NCBI RefSeq assembly: GCF_900170025.1 | Contig: NZ_FWEX01000005.1 | Span: forward strand, 673,774 to 737,773 | DNA: 64,000 nt | Origin: Nitrospira sp. ND1 | GTDB lineage: Bacteria > Nitrospirota > Nitrospiria > Nitrospirales > Nitrospiraceae | Direction of reading: 5' to 3' | Part shown: positions 36,127-44,359 of the stretch, piece by piece | How the letters are laid out: every line of letters begins with the position of its first letter | Position numbering within the stretch: position 1 is the first letter of the stretch | Notes under the pieces: model-generated | Told to the model about the DNA's origin: nothing | The model's input: the letters and a program-made list of their open reading frames with translations, nothing else | Databases searched by the model: none | Translations under genes and position numbers: made by a program

Positions 36127-36681
36127 ATGCCAATGAATCATTTCGCGATTGTCACCGCCTTCGGGCAAGACCGTCCCGGTATCGTCGCCCTGATGGCGGA
36201 TAGCCTCTACCGACTCGGCTGTAATATCGAAGACACCTGCATGACCCGGCTTCGTGGCGAGTTCACCATGATGCTCATGGTGCGCCTTCCAGAGGGAATC
36301 GCCGCCGAGGAGCTTGGCCGACGCCTGACGCCCTATACGACTCCGCTGGACCTTGCCGTCTTGTGCAGAGCGATGCCGGATCAGGCAGCAACCAGGCAGA
36401 CGGCACTGGAGGTACCGACGTTCATGTTGTCGGTCTACGGGGCCGACCATCCGGGCATCGTGGCACAGGTGGCCCGCACCGTCGCCCAGCATAACGGCAA
36501 CATCACCGACATGAATACCCGCGTGGTTGGATCGGGAGAGCGTCCCATCTATGTCATGGTCCTGGAGGTTCAATTACAGGAGGCCCAGCAAGCCGACCAG
36601 CTCAGACAGGCCCTGGAACAATTGAAGCCACTGCTGGGTGTTGATTTGACCTTCCGTCTGCTCGAAAGTGTCACCTTCTGA
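36127..36681 (+). CDS. ACT-domain protein, GcvR-like
   Basis: 184 residues, two ACT domains: the first at about 5-75 (HFAIVTAFGQDRPGIVALMA), the second at about 95-175 (FMLSVYGADHPGIVAQVART). This tandem arrangement and length match glycine-cleavage-system repressor GcvR-type regulators, which bind small molecules and act through protein contacts. No DNA-binding domain. The next gene, def, starts 2 bp after the stop, indicating an operon. Confidence 0.85.
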   Translation: MPMNHFAIVTAFGQDRPGIVALMADSLYRLGCNIEDTCMTRLRGEFTMMLMVRLPEGIAAEELGRRLTPYTTPLDLAVLCRAMPDQAATRQTALEVPTFMLSVYGADHPGIVAQVARTVAQHNGNITDMNTRVVGSGERPIYVMVLEVQLQEAQQADQLRQALEQLKPLLGVDLTFRLLESVTF

Positions 36682-36683
36682 TC

Positions 36684-37175
36684 GTGGCTATCCGTCCGAT
36701 TCTGCAGTACCCCCATCAGGCACTCAAATCCACGAACGCCGCCGTCGCCCCCGCCGATCCGGCCGTGCAAGCGGTGGTTCAAGATATGCTGGATACGCTC
36801 GCCGCGTCACCCGGCGTGGCACTGGCGGCGCCCCAGATCGGGCATGCCGTGCAGGTGATCGTCGTGGATGTGTCGCGCAAGAAAGGCGAGAGGGGCCATG
36901 GATTGGTCGTGCTGTTGAACCCGGTCATTCTCTCGCTGGAAGGGAAAAAAAGCGTGCGGGAAGGCTGCCTGAGCGTGCCGGACTATACGGGTCATGTGCT
37001 GCGCTACGAACAGGCGCTCGTGGAGGGGATGGCGCCGGACGGCCGGGTCGTCACGGTGAGTGCCTCAGGATTCGAGGCGCTCGCCTTTCAGCATGAAGTG
37101 GACCATTTGAACGGCATGCTCTTCCTCGACCGTATTCAGTCACTCAGCACCGATCTCTTCAGACGAAAAAAATAA
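36684..37175 (+). CDS. def: Peptide deformylase
   Basis: 163 residues from a GTG 2 bp after the previous stop. Removes the formyl group from N-terminal Met of new proteins; metal enzyme. Three motifs: I GVALAAPQIG, where the usual GxGLAAPQ has Ala for the second Gly; II EGCLSVP with the metal-binding Cys; III HEVDHLNG with HExxH histidines and Glu. Length is normal. Convergent with the Sel1-repeat gene, 17 bp apart. Confidence 0.95.
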   Translation: MAIRPILQYPHQALKSTNAAVAPADPAVQAVVQDMLDTLAASPGVALAAPQIGHAVQVIVVDVSRKKGERGHGLVVLLNPVILSLEGKKSVREGCLSVPDYTGHVLRYEQALVEGMAPDGRVVTVSASGFEALAFQHEVDHLNGMLFLDRIQSLSTDLFRRKK

Positions 37176-37192
37176 CTCCCGACAACCACCAA

Positions 37193-37660
37193 TTATTTTC
37201 TCGGCCGCCATCCCTTGAGACGTGCCGCAATGGCCTCATGTTGTTCCGCAGTGAGCATCGCCGCCAACGCATCACGGCGGAGTCTGGCCCGACTGCTGTC
37301 CTGACGACTCGCAAGGGAATACCAGAAGAACGCCTCCAGCACATCCGGCGTCACCCCCTGCCCCTGCTCATACAACATGCCCATGTCGCGTTGCGCCAAG
37401 GCGTGGCCCTGGTCGGCCGCCAACTGCAGCCACCTCACCGCTTCGGCCTCATCGGTTTCCCCGAGACTGCCCGTGAGCAAGGCCTGTCCCAACATCCATT
37501 GCGCGTTCGCATCGCCCTGCCCGGCAAGCGCCTGCAGCTGATGCTGGGAGGACGGATCGGCCAAGGCCGACGGCAGCGGACAGAACAACAGCACCATCGT
37601 CGCCGCCAACAGCCATCGCCATCCGAAATGATTCGTGACCCGCGCTCCCCGTCCGTTCAA
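37193..37660 (-). CDS. Exported Sel1-like repeat protein
   Basis: 155 residues. Signal peptide (WLLAATMVLLFCPLPSALA), then Sel1-type TPR repeats (GDANAQWMLGQALLTGSL; AVRWLQLAADQGHALAQRDM; GMLYEQGQGVTPDVLEAFFW). Sel1 repeats mediate protein-protein contacts, here in the periplasm. Gene follows the FAD amine oxidase gene by about 25 bp on the same strand. Specific role unknown. Confidence 0.8.
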   Translation of the reverse strand: MNGRGARVTNHFGWRWLLAATMVLLFCPLPSALADPSSQHQLQALAGQGDANAQWMLGQALLTGSLGETDEAEAVRWLQLAADQGHALAQRDMGMLYEQGQGVTPDVLEAFFWYSLASRQDSSRARLRRDALAAMLTAEQHEAIAARLKGWRPRK

Positions 37661-37685
37661 GACCGCCCCCCGTCTGCGACTCTAC

Positions 37686-38948
37686 TCAATGGTCAGCCAA
37701 CAACGCCTCGGCGGCTTTTCGCCCGGACAGCAGCGCCCCATCCAACGTCCCGGTCTCGCAATAATCACCGCATTGATACAACCCCGGCCTCACCCGCGGC
37801 GATGCGCCTGATGCCTGCGCCGTGAGGATCTCAATCGGCGGCAGCGCTCTCTTGATGTGATCGGTCCGGAGGTGTCGCCAGACATGCACCTCCTCACCAA
37901 ACCACTCGCGCAACTGCCGGCACACCGCTTGCTGGAGATCACCGCCGGCGAGAGATGGTTGCCCCGACAAGCTGACCGAAATCAGCGACAGTCCCAAGGG
38001 CGCATAGCCCTGGGCGACCTCGCTCAAGACACAGGCGGTGCCTACCGGTCCCTGACCGTCTCCGTTCAGAATCAACCAGGGTCCACGGACCGGTGGAGCG
38101 GGCGCGTCGAAATACAGACAGATCGCGTCACGTCCGGGCGCGGCCGGCCGGCTATCGCCTCGTAACGTGGCAGCGGTGGCATCATCCGTGGCCAGGACCA
38201 GAACATCGGCGGCGAGTCGTTCACCGGACGCCAGAACCGCGGTGGTGCCGTCCAGGTGACTGACCGCTGCGTTCAATCGGATCGACTCCGTTGGAAGAGT
38301 CGCGGCCAGCTGGCTCGCAATCGCGCCCATGCCCTGTTGCGGCAGCGCAATGTCGCCGCGAGAGAACGCCGCCCAGACCAATTCAAACAGCCGGCAGGGC
38401 GTGGACAACGCCTGATCAAGAAACACGCCACTCAGAAAGGGCAGGAAAAAGCGCTGCTGCATGGCGGGAGAAAACCCATAGACCTGCAGGGCCTCCAGCG
38501 TGGTGCGCTCGCCTCCGCCCGCCTGCCCACAGAGCTGCCGGCGCAACGCATCCCGACGGAGCCGGAGCACCTTGAGCTTGTCACCGAACGAACCGATCGG
38601 GCTCATCATCGTGGAGAGAAGATCCTGCGGACGGCGAAGCGGGTCGCTGATCCGATGAAAACCTCCGGCATACCGCACCATCGCGCCGGGATGAAACGGC
38701 TGGAGTTGCAGCGCGGGATAATCCAACATCCGCCCGGCTTCGGGATAACCGGTCAGAAACACCTGAAACCCTCGATCGAGTTGGAATCCATCCACACGAT
38801 CGGTCCTCACCCGCCCGCCTACGGCATCGGATGCGTCGAGAAGGCTGCAGCCGAGTCCGGCCTGCGACAGATGTCGCGCACAAGCCAAGCCGGCAAGACC
38901 GGCGCCGACGATGATCACACGAGGATTAGCAGACATGATGGGCGGCAT
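37686..38948 (-). CDS. FAD-dependent amine oxidase / phytoene-desaturase-like oxidoreductase
   Basis: 420 residues. Rossmann FAD site RVIIVGAGLAGLACARHLSQ near the N-terminus, the GR signature GGRVRTDRVDGFQLDRGFQV, and the C-terminal FAD motif GLYQCGDYCETGTLDGALLS. The family includes flavin amine oxidases, protoporphyrinogen oxidases and carotenoid desaturases; the substrate cannot be told. The start could be 38948 or the ATG at 38936 (MSANPRVIIVG). Confidence 0.85.
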   Translation of the reverse strand: MPPIMSANPRVIIVGAGLAGLACARHLSQAGLGCSLLDASDAVGGRVRTDRVDGFQLDRGFQVFLTGYPEAGRMLDYPALQLQPFHPGAMVRYAGGFHRISDPLRRPQDLLSTMMSPIGSFGDKLKVLRLRRDALRRQLCGQAGGGERTTLEALQVYGFSPAMQQRFFLPFLSGVFLDQALSTPCRLFELVWAAFSRGDIALPQQGMGAIASQLAATLPTESIRLNAAVSHLDGTTAVLASGERLAADVLVLATDDATAATLRGDSRPAAPGRDAICLYFDAPAPPVRGPWLILNGDGQGPVGTACVLSEVAQGYAPLGLSLISVSLSGQPSLAGGDLQQAVCRQLREWFGEEVHVWRHLRTDHIKRALPPIEILTAQASGASPRVRPGLYQCGDYCETGTLDGALLSGRKAAEALLADH

Positions 38949-39001
38949 TCTAAACGCGGGCGGGACCAGACTCCAGTTTCCTGACGACGATTCTCAGCCT
39001 G

Positions 39002-39394
39002 CTAGACTGTCTTGCAGGCAATTTTCAACTCCGCCTCCCCGTCGCTCCCGGGTGTCACCCGCGACCATTCCCTGGTTCCTTTCCCCGACTGCAAAGGACG
39101 ACCCTTGCCCATTTGTGTCGCATAGTACTTGGTCTGCAGGGGACGGCTCTTGTGAGCGAGACAATCGATCTGCTTCTTGATGCGCACGGAGCGATAGGTC
39201 CCCTGCGGAATCTGCCGATCCACTTTGAAGTCCTTCAGGGTCCAGAGCGTCACGGTCTTGCCGGTCGGACCGACCGTGGCCACATCCACGTAGCCGTCAT
39301 ACTTGTGCGTGCCGCCGACCAGAATCCATTCCGCCGACGCCACGTTGAAAAAAAGCATCGTTGAGAACATCACCAGTACCACATATTTCAGCAT
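39002..39394 (-). CDS. Exported surface-adhesin-E-like protein
   Basis: 130 residues from the ATG at 39394. Signal peptide MLKYVVLVMFSTMLFFNVAS-A, then a compact beta domain of the adhesin-E type seen in many Gram-negatives: EWILVGGTHKYDGYVDVATV, VTLWTLKDFKVDRQI, YRSVRIKKQIDC, with paired Cys near the middle and the end (IACKTV). Despite the name, its function in environmental bacteria is unknown. An earlier in-frame ATG (39424) lacks support. Confidence 0.75.
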   Translation of the reverse strand: MLKYVVLVMFSTMLFFNVASAEWILVGGTHKYDGYVDVATVGPTGKTVTLWTLKDFKVDRQIPQGTYRSVRIKKQIDCLAHKSRPLQTKYYATQMGKGRPLQSGKGTREWSRVTPGSDGEAELKIACKTV

Positions 39395-39451
39395 GTTTGC
39401 CCCATCACAAGCGTTCAGATACACGTTTCAGAAGCCTCGGGCTATCTTCTG

Positions 39452-39865
39452 CTAATAACCTCGGCCGCTGCCTCCATCACGCCTCATACGATCAAAGGGC
39501 AGAGCGTCATACCGTTTCTTCACGTCGGGGTGCTGGGAGAGATAGCCTTTGACGGCGACTTCATCGGCCAATACGTCTTTGATCCGCTCACGATAGCTCT
39601 CAACCGTCAGATCATATTTAGCCAGGAGCGGCTCGAGCTTGGCATTGATCTCGACCGTCATTTCCTCCATCCGCTCGGGCGACGGACGCTGCCCCTCTCC
39701 ATATCGCTCCCACCCCTGAAAGTAGCTGGTCATCAGCTCACCGACCTCGACCCGCGCGTTCACAAACTTCTCCACCTCTGCCGGCTCGGCAGCCCAACCG
39801 GTTCCCCCGCACAGGACCACCGCCGACAGGATGCCGCTCATCAGACGCGCCGGATGGATCACCAT
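39452..39865 (-). CDS. Small exported protein, paralogue A
   Basis: 137 residues. Signal peptide ending in TGWAAEPAEV. Mature part helical: VEKFVNARVEVGELMTSYFQ, GQRPSPERMEEMTVEINAKL, VAVKGYLSQHPDVKKRYDAL, ending in a glycine-rich tail GGSGRGY. Clearly homologous along its length to the gene at 41849-42268. No family known to me; likely periplasmic. Confidence 0.8.
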   Translation of the reverse strand: MVIHPARLMSGILSAVVLCGGTGWAAEPAEVEKFVNARVEVGELMTSYFQGWERYGEGQRPSPERMEEMTVEINAKLEPLLAKYDLTVESYRERIKDVLADEVAVKGYLSQHPDVKKRYDALPFDRMRRDGGSGRGY

Positions 39866-40062
39866 GGTGCCCTCTCGAAGAATGGTCCCTCGTTCGCTGC
39901 AAAGCCGCAGCCATCATACCATCACAGGTATGCGACATACATCCAACTGATCCCGGCCCCACGCTCCACAGCCGCTGTCATCGATCGACTTCTCTTTCCG
40001 CACTCGGCAGTGTACAGTCACACCATCCGACCGCATCCAGACGTGGCGCTCCGCTTGACCCG

Positions 40063-40950
40063 ATGAGCATGACCGGCAAACCGCACTTCACACAACGAGA
40101 TCCGGCGTCGTCCGACAGGGTGCCTCCTCCCCGAAAGCCGGCGCGGAGCATGCCACGCGCGAAGGCAAGCAGCGCGAAACGTGTGACGCTGGATCGCCTG
40201 CTCTCCAAACTCGGCATTGCCAGCCGGAGCCAGGCACAGGAATGGATCAGGGCCGGACGAGTCCGCATCAATCAACGCCTGGTACGCATGCCGGACACCT
40301 GGATCGACTGGCCCGGCGATGCCGTCACCATCGACGATCGACCGGTCCAGCAGCGCCCTCCGCAATTCATTCTCTTCCATAAACCCAAAGGTGTAGTCAC
40401 GACCCATCAGGACGAGAAGGGCCGAAAGACCATCTTCGATGTACTTCCTCCTGAGTTGAAAAGCCTGCACGCAGTCGGTCGCTTGGATCAGGCGACGAGT
40501 GGTCTCCTCCTGCTCACCAACGACTCGACGCTCTCCAGTTTCCTGACCGATCCGAAACAGCAGGTGCCGCGCCTCTATCTAGTCACGGTGCGTGGTGAGG
40601 TCTCGGACGAGACAGGCCGGGCAGCGCTTGACGGGGTGGACGATCAGGGCGAGCGGTTGCACTGCGCCTCCGTCACCATTCAGAAACGCTCAGGCCGGGA
40701 ATCCCATCTGGCCGTCACGTTGACCGAAGGCAAGAATCGTGAGATCCGGCGGCTCTTCAAGGCGCTGGGACATGAGGTGACCAGATTGAGGCGGATTCAA
40801 TACGGCCCCTTCACCCTCGGCGATCTCCAACCGGGCGCCTGGCGCGAACTCCCGATCGACGCAGCCAGGGCGCAACTCCAGTTGCCGCCGGCTCATAGGG
40901 CACGGGTACCACAGGCGAAACCAGACCTGCTCGACAAGCGCGCACCCTGA
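40063..40950 (+). CDS. rluB: rRNA pseudouridine synthase, RsuA/RluB family
   Basis: 295 residues. An S4 RNA-binding domain near residues 43-90 (LDRLLSKLGIASRSQAQEWI) follows a basic 40-residue extension. The synthase domain has the catalytic Asp in AVGRLDQATSGLLLLTNDS, FHKPKGVVTTH upstream and the motif GKNREIRRLFKALGHEVTRL. Isomerises a uridine in 23S or 16S rRNA. Whether it is RluB, RluE/F or RsuA cannot be settled from sequence alone; RluB is the best guess by length. Confidence 0.88.
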   Translation: MSMTGKPHFTQRDPASSDRVPPPRKPARSMPRAKASSAKRVTLDRLLSKLGIASRSQAQEWIRAGRVRINQRLVRMPDTWIDWPGDAVTIDDRPVQQRPPQFILFHKPKGVVTTHQDEKGRKTIFDVLPPELKSLHAVGRLDQATSGLLLLTNDSTLSSFLTDPKQQVPRLYLVTVRGEVSDETGRAALDGVDDQGERLHCASVTIQKRSGRESHLAVTLTEGKNREIRRLFKALGHEVTRLRRIQYGPFTLGDLQPGAWRELPIDAARAQLQLPPAHRARVPQAKPDLLDKRAP

Positions 40951-41091
40951 GCGCCCGCTCCCCCCCCACACGTCAGCTGAAATCTTTCCAGGCCAGGGCC
41001 GACAACTCACTGAAAAGTGGGCGTCGTCGCTGACTCCCTACGTTTTTTCCATCAAGCCTGTCGTTCTCTTTGCCGGAGCGGGTGAAAGAAC

Positions 41092-41133
41092 TTGCCAACC
41101 TGCTTGCCTGTGCTATGGTGAATACAGCACAGG
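41092..41133 (+). promoter_or_regulatory. Putative promoter with overlapping dyad, upstream of the cupredoxin gene
   Basis: TTGCCA at 41092-41097 and TATGGT at 41114-41119, spacer 16 bp. An 8-bp perfect inverted repeat, CCTGTGCT at 41107-41114 and AGCACAGG at 41126-41133, straddles the -10 box and predicted start, a position suited to a repressor. A second site, the 14-bp perfect palindrome CCTGCGATCGCAGG at 41235-41248, lies in the leader 27 nt before the start codon. These are the only features I see in the 325-base gap. Confidence 0.4.
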
Positions 41134-41275
41134 AAATTTCGGAGCGTGACCTTCCGCATTGTCGTAAGAGTCGCCCCCAGCTGTAGTCCACCACCAGCAA
41201 GACTCGCAGCCACCCTATGACAGGGAACGGCACACCTGCGATCGCAGGCGGTCTCAATAGAGGAGCACGAGAGCA

Positions 41276-41725
41276 ATGACTCACATGACAAAGCGCTTGG
41301 CAACCATGGCCACCATGCTGGCGTTTGTCGCAAGCGTCGCCGGACCGGCGATGACCGCTGCGGCCACCCCGGAAAAAACCTCGATCGAGATCAAGGTTCG
41401 GGTCAGTGAAAAGGGATTCCTGGATGAGAAGGGCCGACCCTACGGAGCGAAGCGCGCCCTGCAGGTGCCGAAAGATACGATGGTGAAGATCACCTTCGTG
41501 TTCGGTGAAGACATGACCAGCCTGGCCGTGGGAGACACGCACCAGATCACGATCCGGGCCGAAGACGGCTGGAAGCAGGAGACCGGCTCAGTCTGGGTGA
41601 TGAACCGGGAATCGAGCGTGAGTTTTCTGGCCGGGGAAAAGAACCGAACTCACTATCGCGCCTACTGCATCCTCGACTGCATCGGCATGGAGCATCTCAC
41701 CAATCTGCTGATCCAGGTCGTCTAA
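41276..41725 (+). CDS. Exported cupredoxin-like protein
   Basis: 149 residues, ATG preceded by GAGGAGCACGAGAGCA. Signal peptide (ATMATMLAFVASVAGPAMTA), then a beta-sandwich pattern typical of cupredoxins: PEKTSIEIKVRVSEKGFLDE, PKDTMVKITFVFGED, GDTHQITI with a possible His ligand, and the C-terminal loop YCILDCIGMEHL. That loop resembles a CuA or blue-copper ligand loop (Cys-x3-Cys-x4-His), with one residue more than classical CuA. Could be a periplasmic copper carrier or electron-transfer protein. Confidence 0.7.
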   Translation: MTHMTKRLATMATMLAFVASVAGPAMTAAATPEKTSIEIKVRVSEKGFLDEKGRPYGAKRALQVPKDTMVKITFVFGEDMTSLAVGDTHQITIRAEDGWKQETGSVWVMNRESSVSFLAGEKNRTHYRAYCILDCIGMEHLTNLLIQVV

Positions 41726-41773
41726 CCAGGCTGGTCAACTAGCCTGTCCGGCAAAGCCGCGGTGAAATGAAAA

Positions 41774-41804
41774 CGCTCGGCGTACTGATGCAATACGCCG
41801 AGCG
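41774..41804. terminator. Bidirectional intrinsic terminator
   Basis: An 11-bp perfect stem CGCTCGGCGTA / TACGCCGAGCG (41774-41784, 41794-41804) with a 9-nt loop lies between convergent genes. On the minus strand it is followed by TTTTCATTT, a good T tract for the gene at 41849; on the plus strand GTCGAATTT follows. Confidence 0.75.
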
Positions 41805-41848
41805 GTCGAATTTGTGAGCACGCAGAGTGGCGAGGATTCACCCACCTG

Positions 41849-42268
41849 CTAGTAGCCCCGTCCGGTGCTGCCTCCGCCACCCCCACTCATCCGATTCAAC
41901 GGAAGCGCCTCATACCGGGTCTTTAGATCCGGATGCTGGGCGAGATATCCTTTCACCGCCGCATCATCGGCGAACACGTCTTTGCTGCGCGCGCGGTAAT
42001 CCTCCAGCGTCAGGCCATGCTTGGACAGGAGCGTGGTCAGTTTCGCGTTGATGTCGTCGCCCATCTCCTTCATTTTCTCCGGCGACGGCCGCTGCCCGGA
42101 CCCGTAGGACTCCCCGCCCTTGAAATAATTCGTCATCATTTCGCCGATCTCGATGCGGGCGTTCACAAACTTCTCCACATCGGCCGGCTCAGCCGCCAGG
42201 CCATTCCCTGCGAACAACACGACGCCCAATGAGATCCCGATGATGTGACGCGATACAGGCATGGTCAT
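41849..42268 (-). CDS. Small exported protein, paralogue B
   Basis: 139 residues, ATG at 42268 preceded by GGAGGACATT. Signal peptide ending NGLAAEPADV. Full-length homologue of the gene at 39452: VEKFVNARIEIGEMMTNYFK, GQRPSPEKMKEMGDDINAKL, AAVKGYLAQHPDLKTRYEAL, ending GGGGGSTGRGY. The conserved FVNAR, GQRPSPE, GYL-QHPD and GRGY blocks define an unnamed family. Terminated by the hairpin at 41774-41804. Confidence 0.8.
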   Translation of the reverse strand: MTMPVSRHIIGISLGVVLFAGNGLAAEPADVEKFVNARIEIGEMMTNYFKGGESYGSGQRPSPEKMKEMGDDINAKLTTLLSKHGLTLEDYRARSKDVFADDAAVKGYLAQHPDLKTRYEALPLNRMSGGGGGSTGRGY

Positions 42269-42432
42269 AATGTCCTCCCAGAGTATGAATCTAATAATAT
42301 AGGCTGCCTTTCGGCATCATACCATCTCGACCGGACGACCTGCACTTGTCAGGCGATCCACCTGGCAGGCCACGAAGAGTGGCAGGATGTGCGAAGAGCC
42401 GACCCCTGAACATAGAAACCAGCGCCCTGTAG

Positions 42433-42659
42433 CCATGTGGAGCGGCGATGCCGCTACTCGCCGTGACCGTGGTCCTCGAGTCAGGTATCATCCCATGGGT
42501 CTCCGAACTCTCGCTGGTTTTCCTCACGCTTCTCGGTGGATTGGCAGCATACGTAGGCGGAGCCAATATACTGTGGGGTGCCATCCGCGTCACCTTCTGG
42601 GGTGCACTGGCATGGCGGCGACGGCAGGCGTCGGGGCGCTGTTCGGAACGACGCTCTGA
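42433..42659 (+). pseudogene. Decayed C-terminus of a VIT1/CCC1-family Fe/Mn transporter
   Basis: The frame from 42433 reads PCGAAMPLLAVTVVLESG and LGGLAAYVGGANILWGAIRV, then TFWGALA. At about 42612 the homology moves to another frame that reads MAATAGVGALFGTTL and stops at 42659. Joined, these match the last two membrane helices of VIT1/CCC1 transporters (…GAALPLLAV…GGA…RVTFWGALAMAATAGVGALFG). An in-frame stop at 42430 and absence of upstream homology show it is a remnant. Confidence 0.7.
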
Positions 42660-42670
42660 GCTAAGCCATG

Positions 42671-43453
42671 TTACGGGGTCGAGACGCTGTCGTTCTGTGC
42701 AATCTCGTAGACCAGAGTCACGTTGGCCTCAACCTTCAACTCTCCGCCAAGGATGGGAGGCTCGCCGCCGCCGGCATCCATCGCCATCATCGAGCGTGAC
42801 GTATGGGGCATCGGACGCACCACCTGTCCTGCTTCATTCACGCTGATCAACCGCACCAGTTTTAATTTCAACGACTCGCTCAGCGTCACGGCTTTCTCGC
42901 GTGCGTTCGCCACGGCCTGCTTCATCGCGCCACGTGTCGTTTGTTGTTCATCCTTCAGCGCCCACTGCAAACCCTGGAAGTGATTCGCCCCAGCCGCCAA
43001 GGCCTGCTCGATCACGGCGGCGACCTTCTCCGGATTGAAGACCTCCACCGTCAGCTGATTACTCACCAGATAGCCGATGATCTCCGGTGCCATCGGAAGC
43101 GCATCGGCGTTGTGTTTGGGCGGCGGTTTATATTGTGGCGACACGCTGAATGCCGACGTCTGAATGCGCGCCTTATCGATGTGCAGCTCGGTCAGTCGAT
43201 CGATCATTTTCTGCATGACGTTGCTGTTCTGCCGCTGGGCCTCCGCAAGTAATCTGCCGACCGTCTGCATCCCGAACGTCACATAGGCCATGTCCGGCGC
43301 AATTGCGAAATTCCCCGTACCGGTGACCGTCATCATCGGGACGACCGGCTTCGAGTCGTCGTGGGCTCGCGCAAATCCCGGGAGGCCCAGCAGGATCAGA
43401 GCCAGTGCGAGTAGGATCGTGAAGTGTTTTTTCCTCTGCCCCTTATGATTCAT
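42671..43453 (-). CDS. SIMPL-domain (DUF541) exported protein
   Basis: 260 residues from the ATG at 43453 (GAGGAT close upstream). Signal peptide (ILLALALILLGLPGFARA), then the SIMPL/DUF541 domain: MMTVTGTGNFAIAPDMAYVT, LLAEAQRQNSNVMQKMIDRL, IGYLVSNQLTVEVFNPEKVA, and ELKVEANVTLVYEI at the end. These periplasmic proteins are implicated in stress responses; the mechanism is unknown. Stop is 12 bp from the VIT1 remnant, convergent. Confidence 0.88.
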   Translation of the reverse strand: MNHKGQRKKHFTILLALALILLGLPGFARAHDDSKPVVPMMTVTGTGNFAIAPDMAYVTFGMQTVGRLLAEAQRQNSNVMQKMIDRLTELHIDKARIQTSAFSVSPQYKPPPKHNADALPMAPEIIGYLVSNQLTVEVFNPEKVAAVIEQALAAGANHFQGLQWALKDEQQTTRGAMKQAVANAREKAVTLSESLKLKLVRLISVNEAGQVVRPMPHTSRSMMAMDAGGGEPPILGGELKVEANVTLVYEIAQNDSVSTP

Positions 43454-43557
43454 CTCATCCTCGCTATGTTTCTGCTCAGACGATCCTCGGTTCCACACCA
43501 GATCAACCACACGACCCAGCAAAACGAATGTTGTGGCCGATGATGGGTGAGGCGGCA

Positions 43558-43740
43558 TTAAGTGGCGGATTTCACGTCCGACAACTTGCGCACGAACGCC
43601 GTCATTTCATCCAACTTGTGCGTCCCGACGGCCAGGTCATTCTCCAACCGCTCAATCATGTCCAAGCAGGTCTTCACCGTTTCGACGAGTTGGGCCTGCG
43701 TCATCGCCGGCAACTTCTGTTCGATGTCATGTCTGTTCAT
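43558..43740 (-). CDS. Small helical protein
   Basis: 60 residues, mostly helix with heptad spacing: MTQAQLVETVKTCLDMIERL, then VGTHKLDEMTAFVRKL. GGGGGAA lies upstream of the ATG with good spacing. Follows no recognised family. About 100 bp upstream of the SIMPL gene on the same strand, so possibly co-transcribed. Confidence 0.6.
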   Translation of the reverse strand: MNRHDIEQKLPAMTQAQLVETVKTCLDMIERLENDLAVGTHKLDEMTAFVRKLSDVKSAT

Positions 43741-44001
43741 GCTTATTCCCCCATGCCGTTTTCATGGAGCAATGTGACGTATCCAAGGGGCGTTTTCAAC
43801 TGCGTCGCGCGCGGTCCCTGAACCTCACTGTCACCTGAATGGACTACGCCACAACCCTCGACGACAAGCTTGCGCATTCAGCGATGCTCCCTATCGGTGA
43901 ATCTTGATAGGGGCACAGGAAAGGTATGGACTAGAAGGCAGGGGTAACGGACGCGCGATTACTCGGGCGATGACGGCATGAGTCGAGCGAGATCGCTTGG
44001 C

Positions 44002-44241
44002 TTACATTCGACTGCTGTCGTGCAACGCGAACCATGCATAGGGCATGAGGTAGTAACACAGGAGAAATAATGTGAGGCCCAACACCCCACCGACCATCCC
44101 TCTGACGACGACCCCGGCGAGAGGGAGCAGGAACACCATCAGGTGCATCACGTGCGCGATGGGCTTGTGCTGGTCATAAAACGCTTGGCGGGTGTCACTC
44201 GTAAGCGCCTCGATGAAGGAATGAGTGTAAGCAATCATCAC
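44002..44241 (-). CDS. Small inner-membrane protein
   Basis: 79 residues, ATG preceded by GAGGAGGTGCGGTG. Two membrane helices: HVMHLMVFLLPLAGVVVRGM and GVLGLTLFLLCYYLMPYAWF. No recognised family or motif. The 261 bases between its stop and the helical gene downstream show nothing I can name. Confidence 0.65.
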   Translation of the reverse strand: MMIAYTHSFIEALTSDTRQAFYDQHKPIAHVMHLMVFLLPLAGVVVRGMVGGVLGLTLFLLCYYLMPYAWFALHDSSRM

Positions 44242-44359
44242 CGCACCTCCTCGTCCATCGAACAGGAAGAACGGATATGCCGGCAGCGGTAGCCTGAGGC
44301 ATCGATCACCGAGAGAGCGGCTACCTAGCGCATCACGCTACGCTCAATGAGGCATGGCG

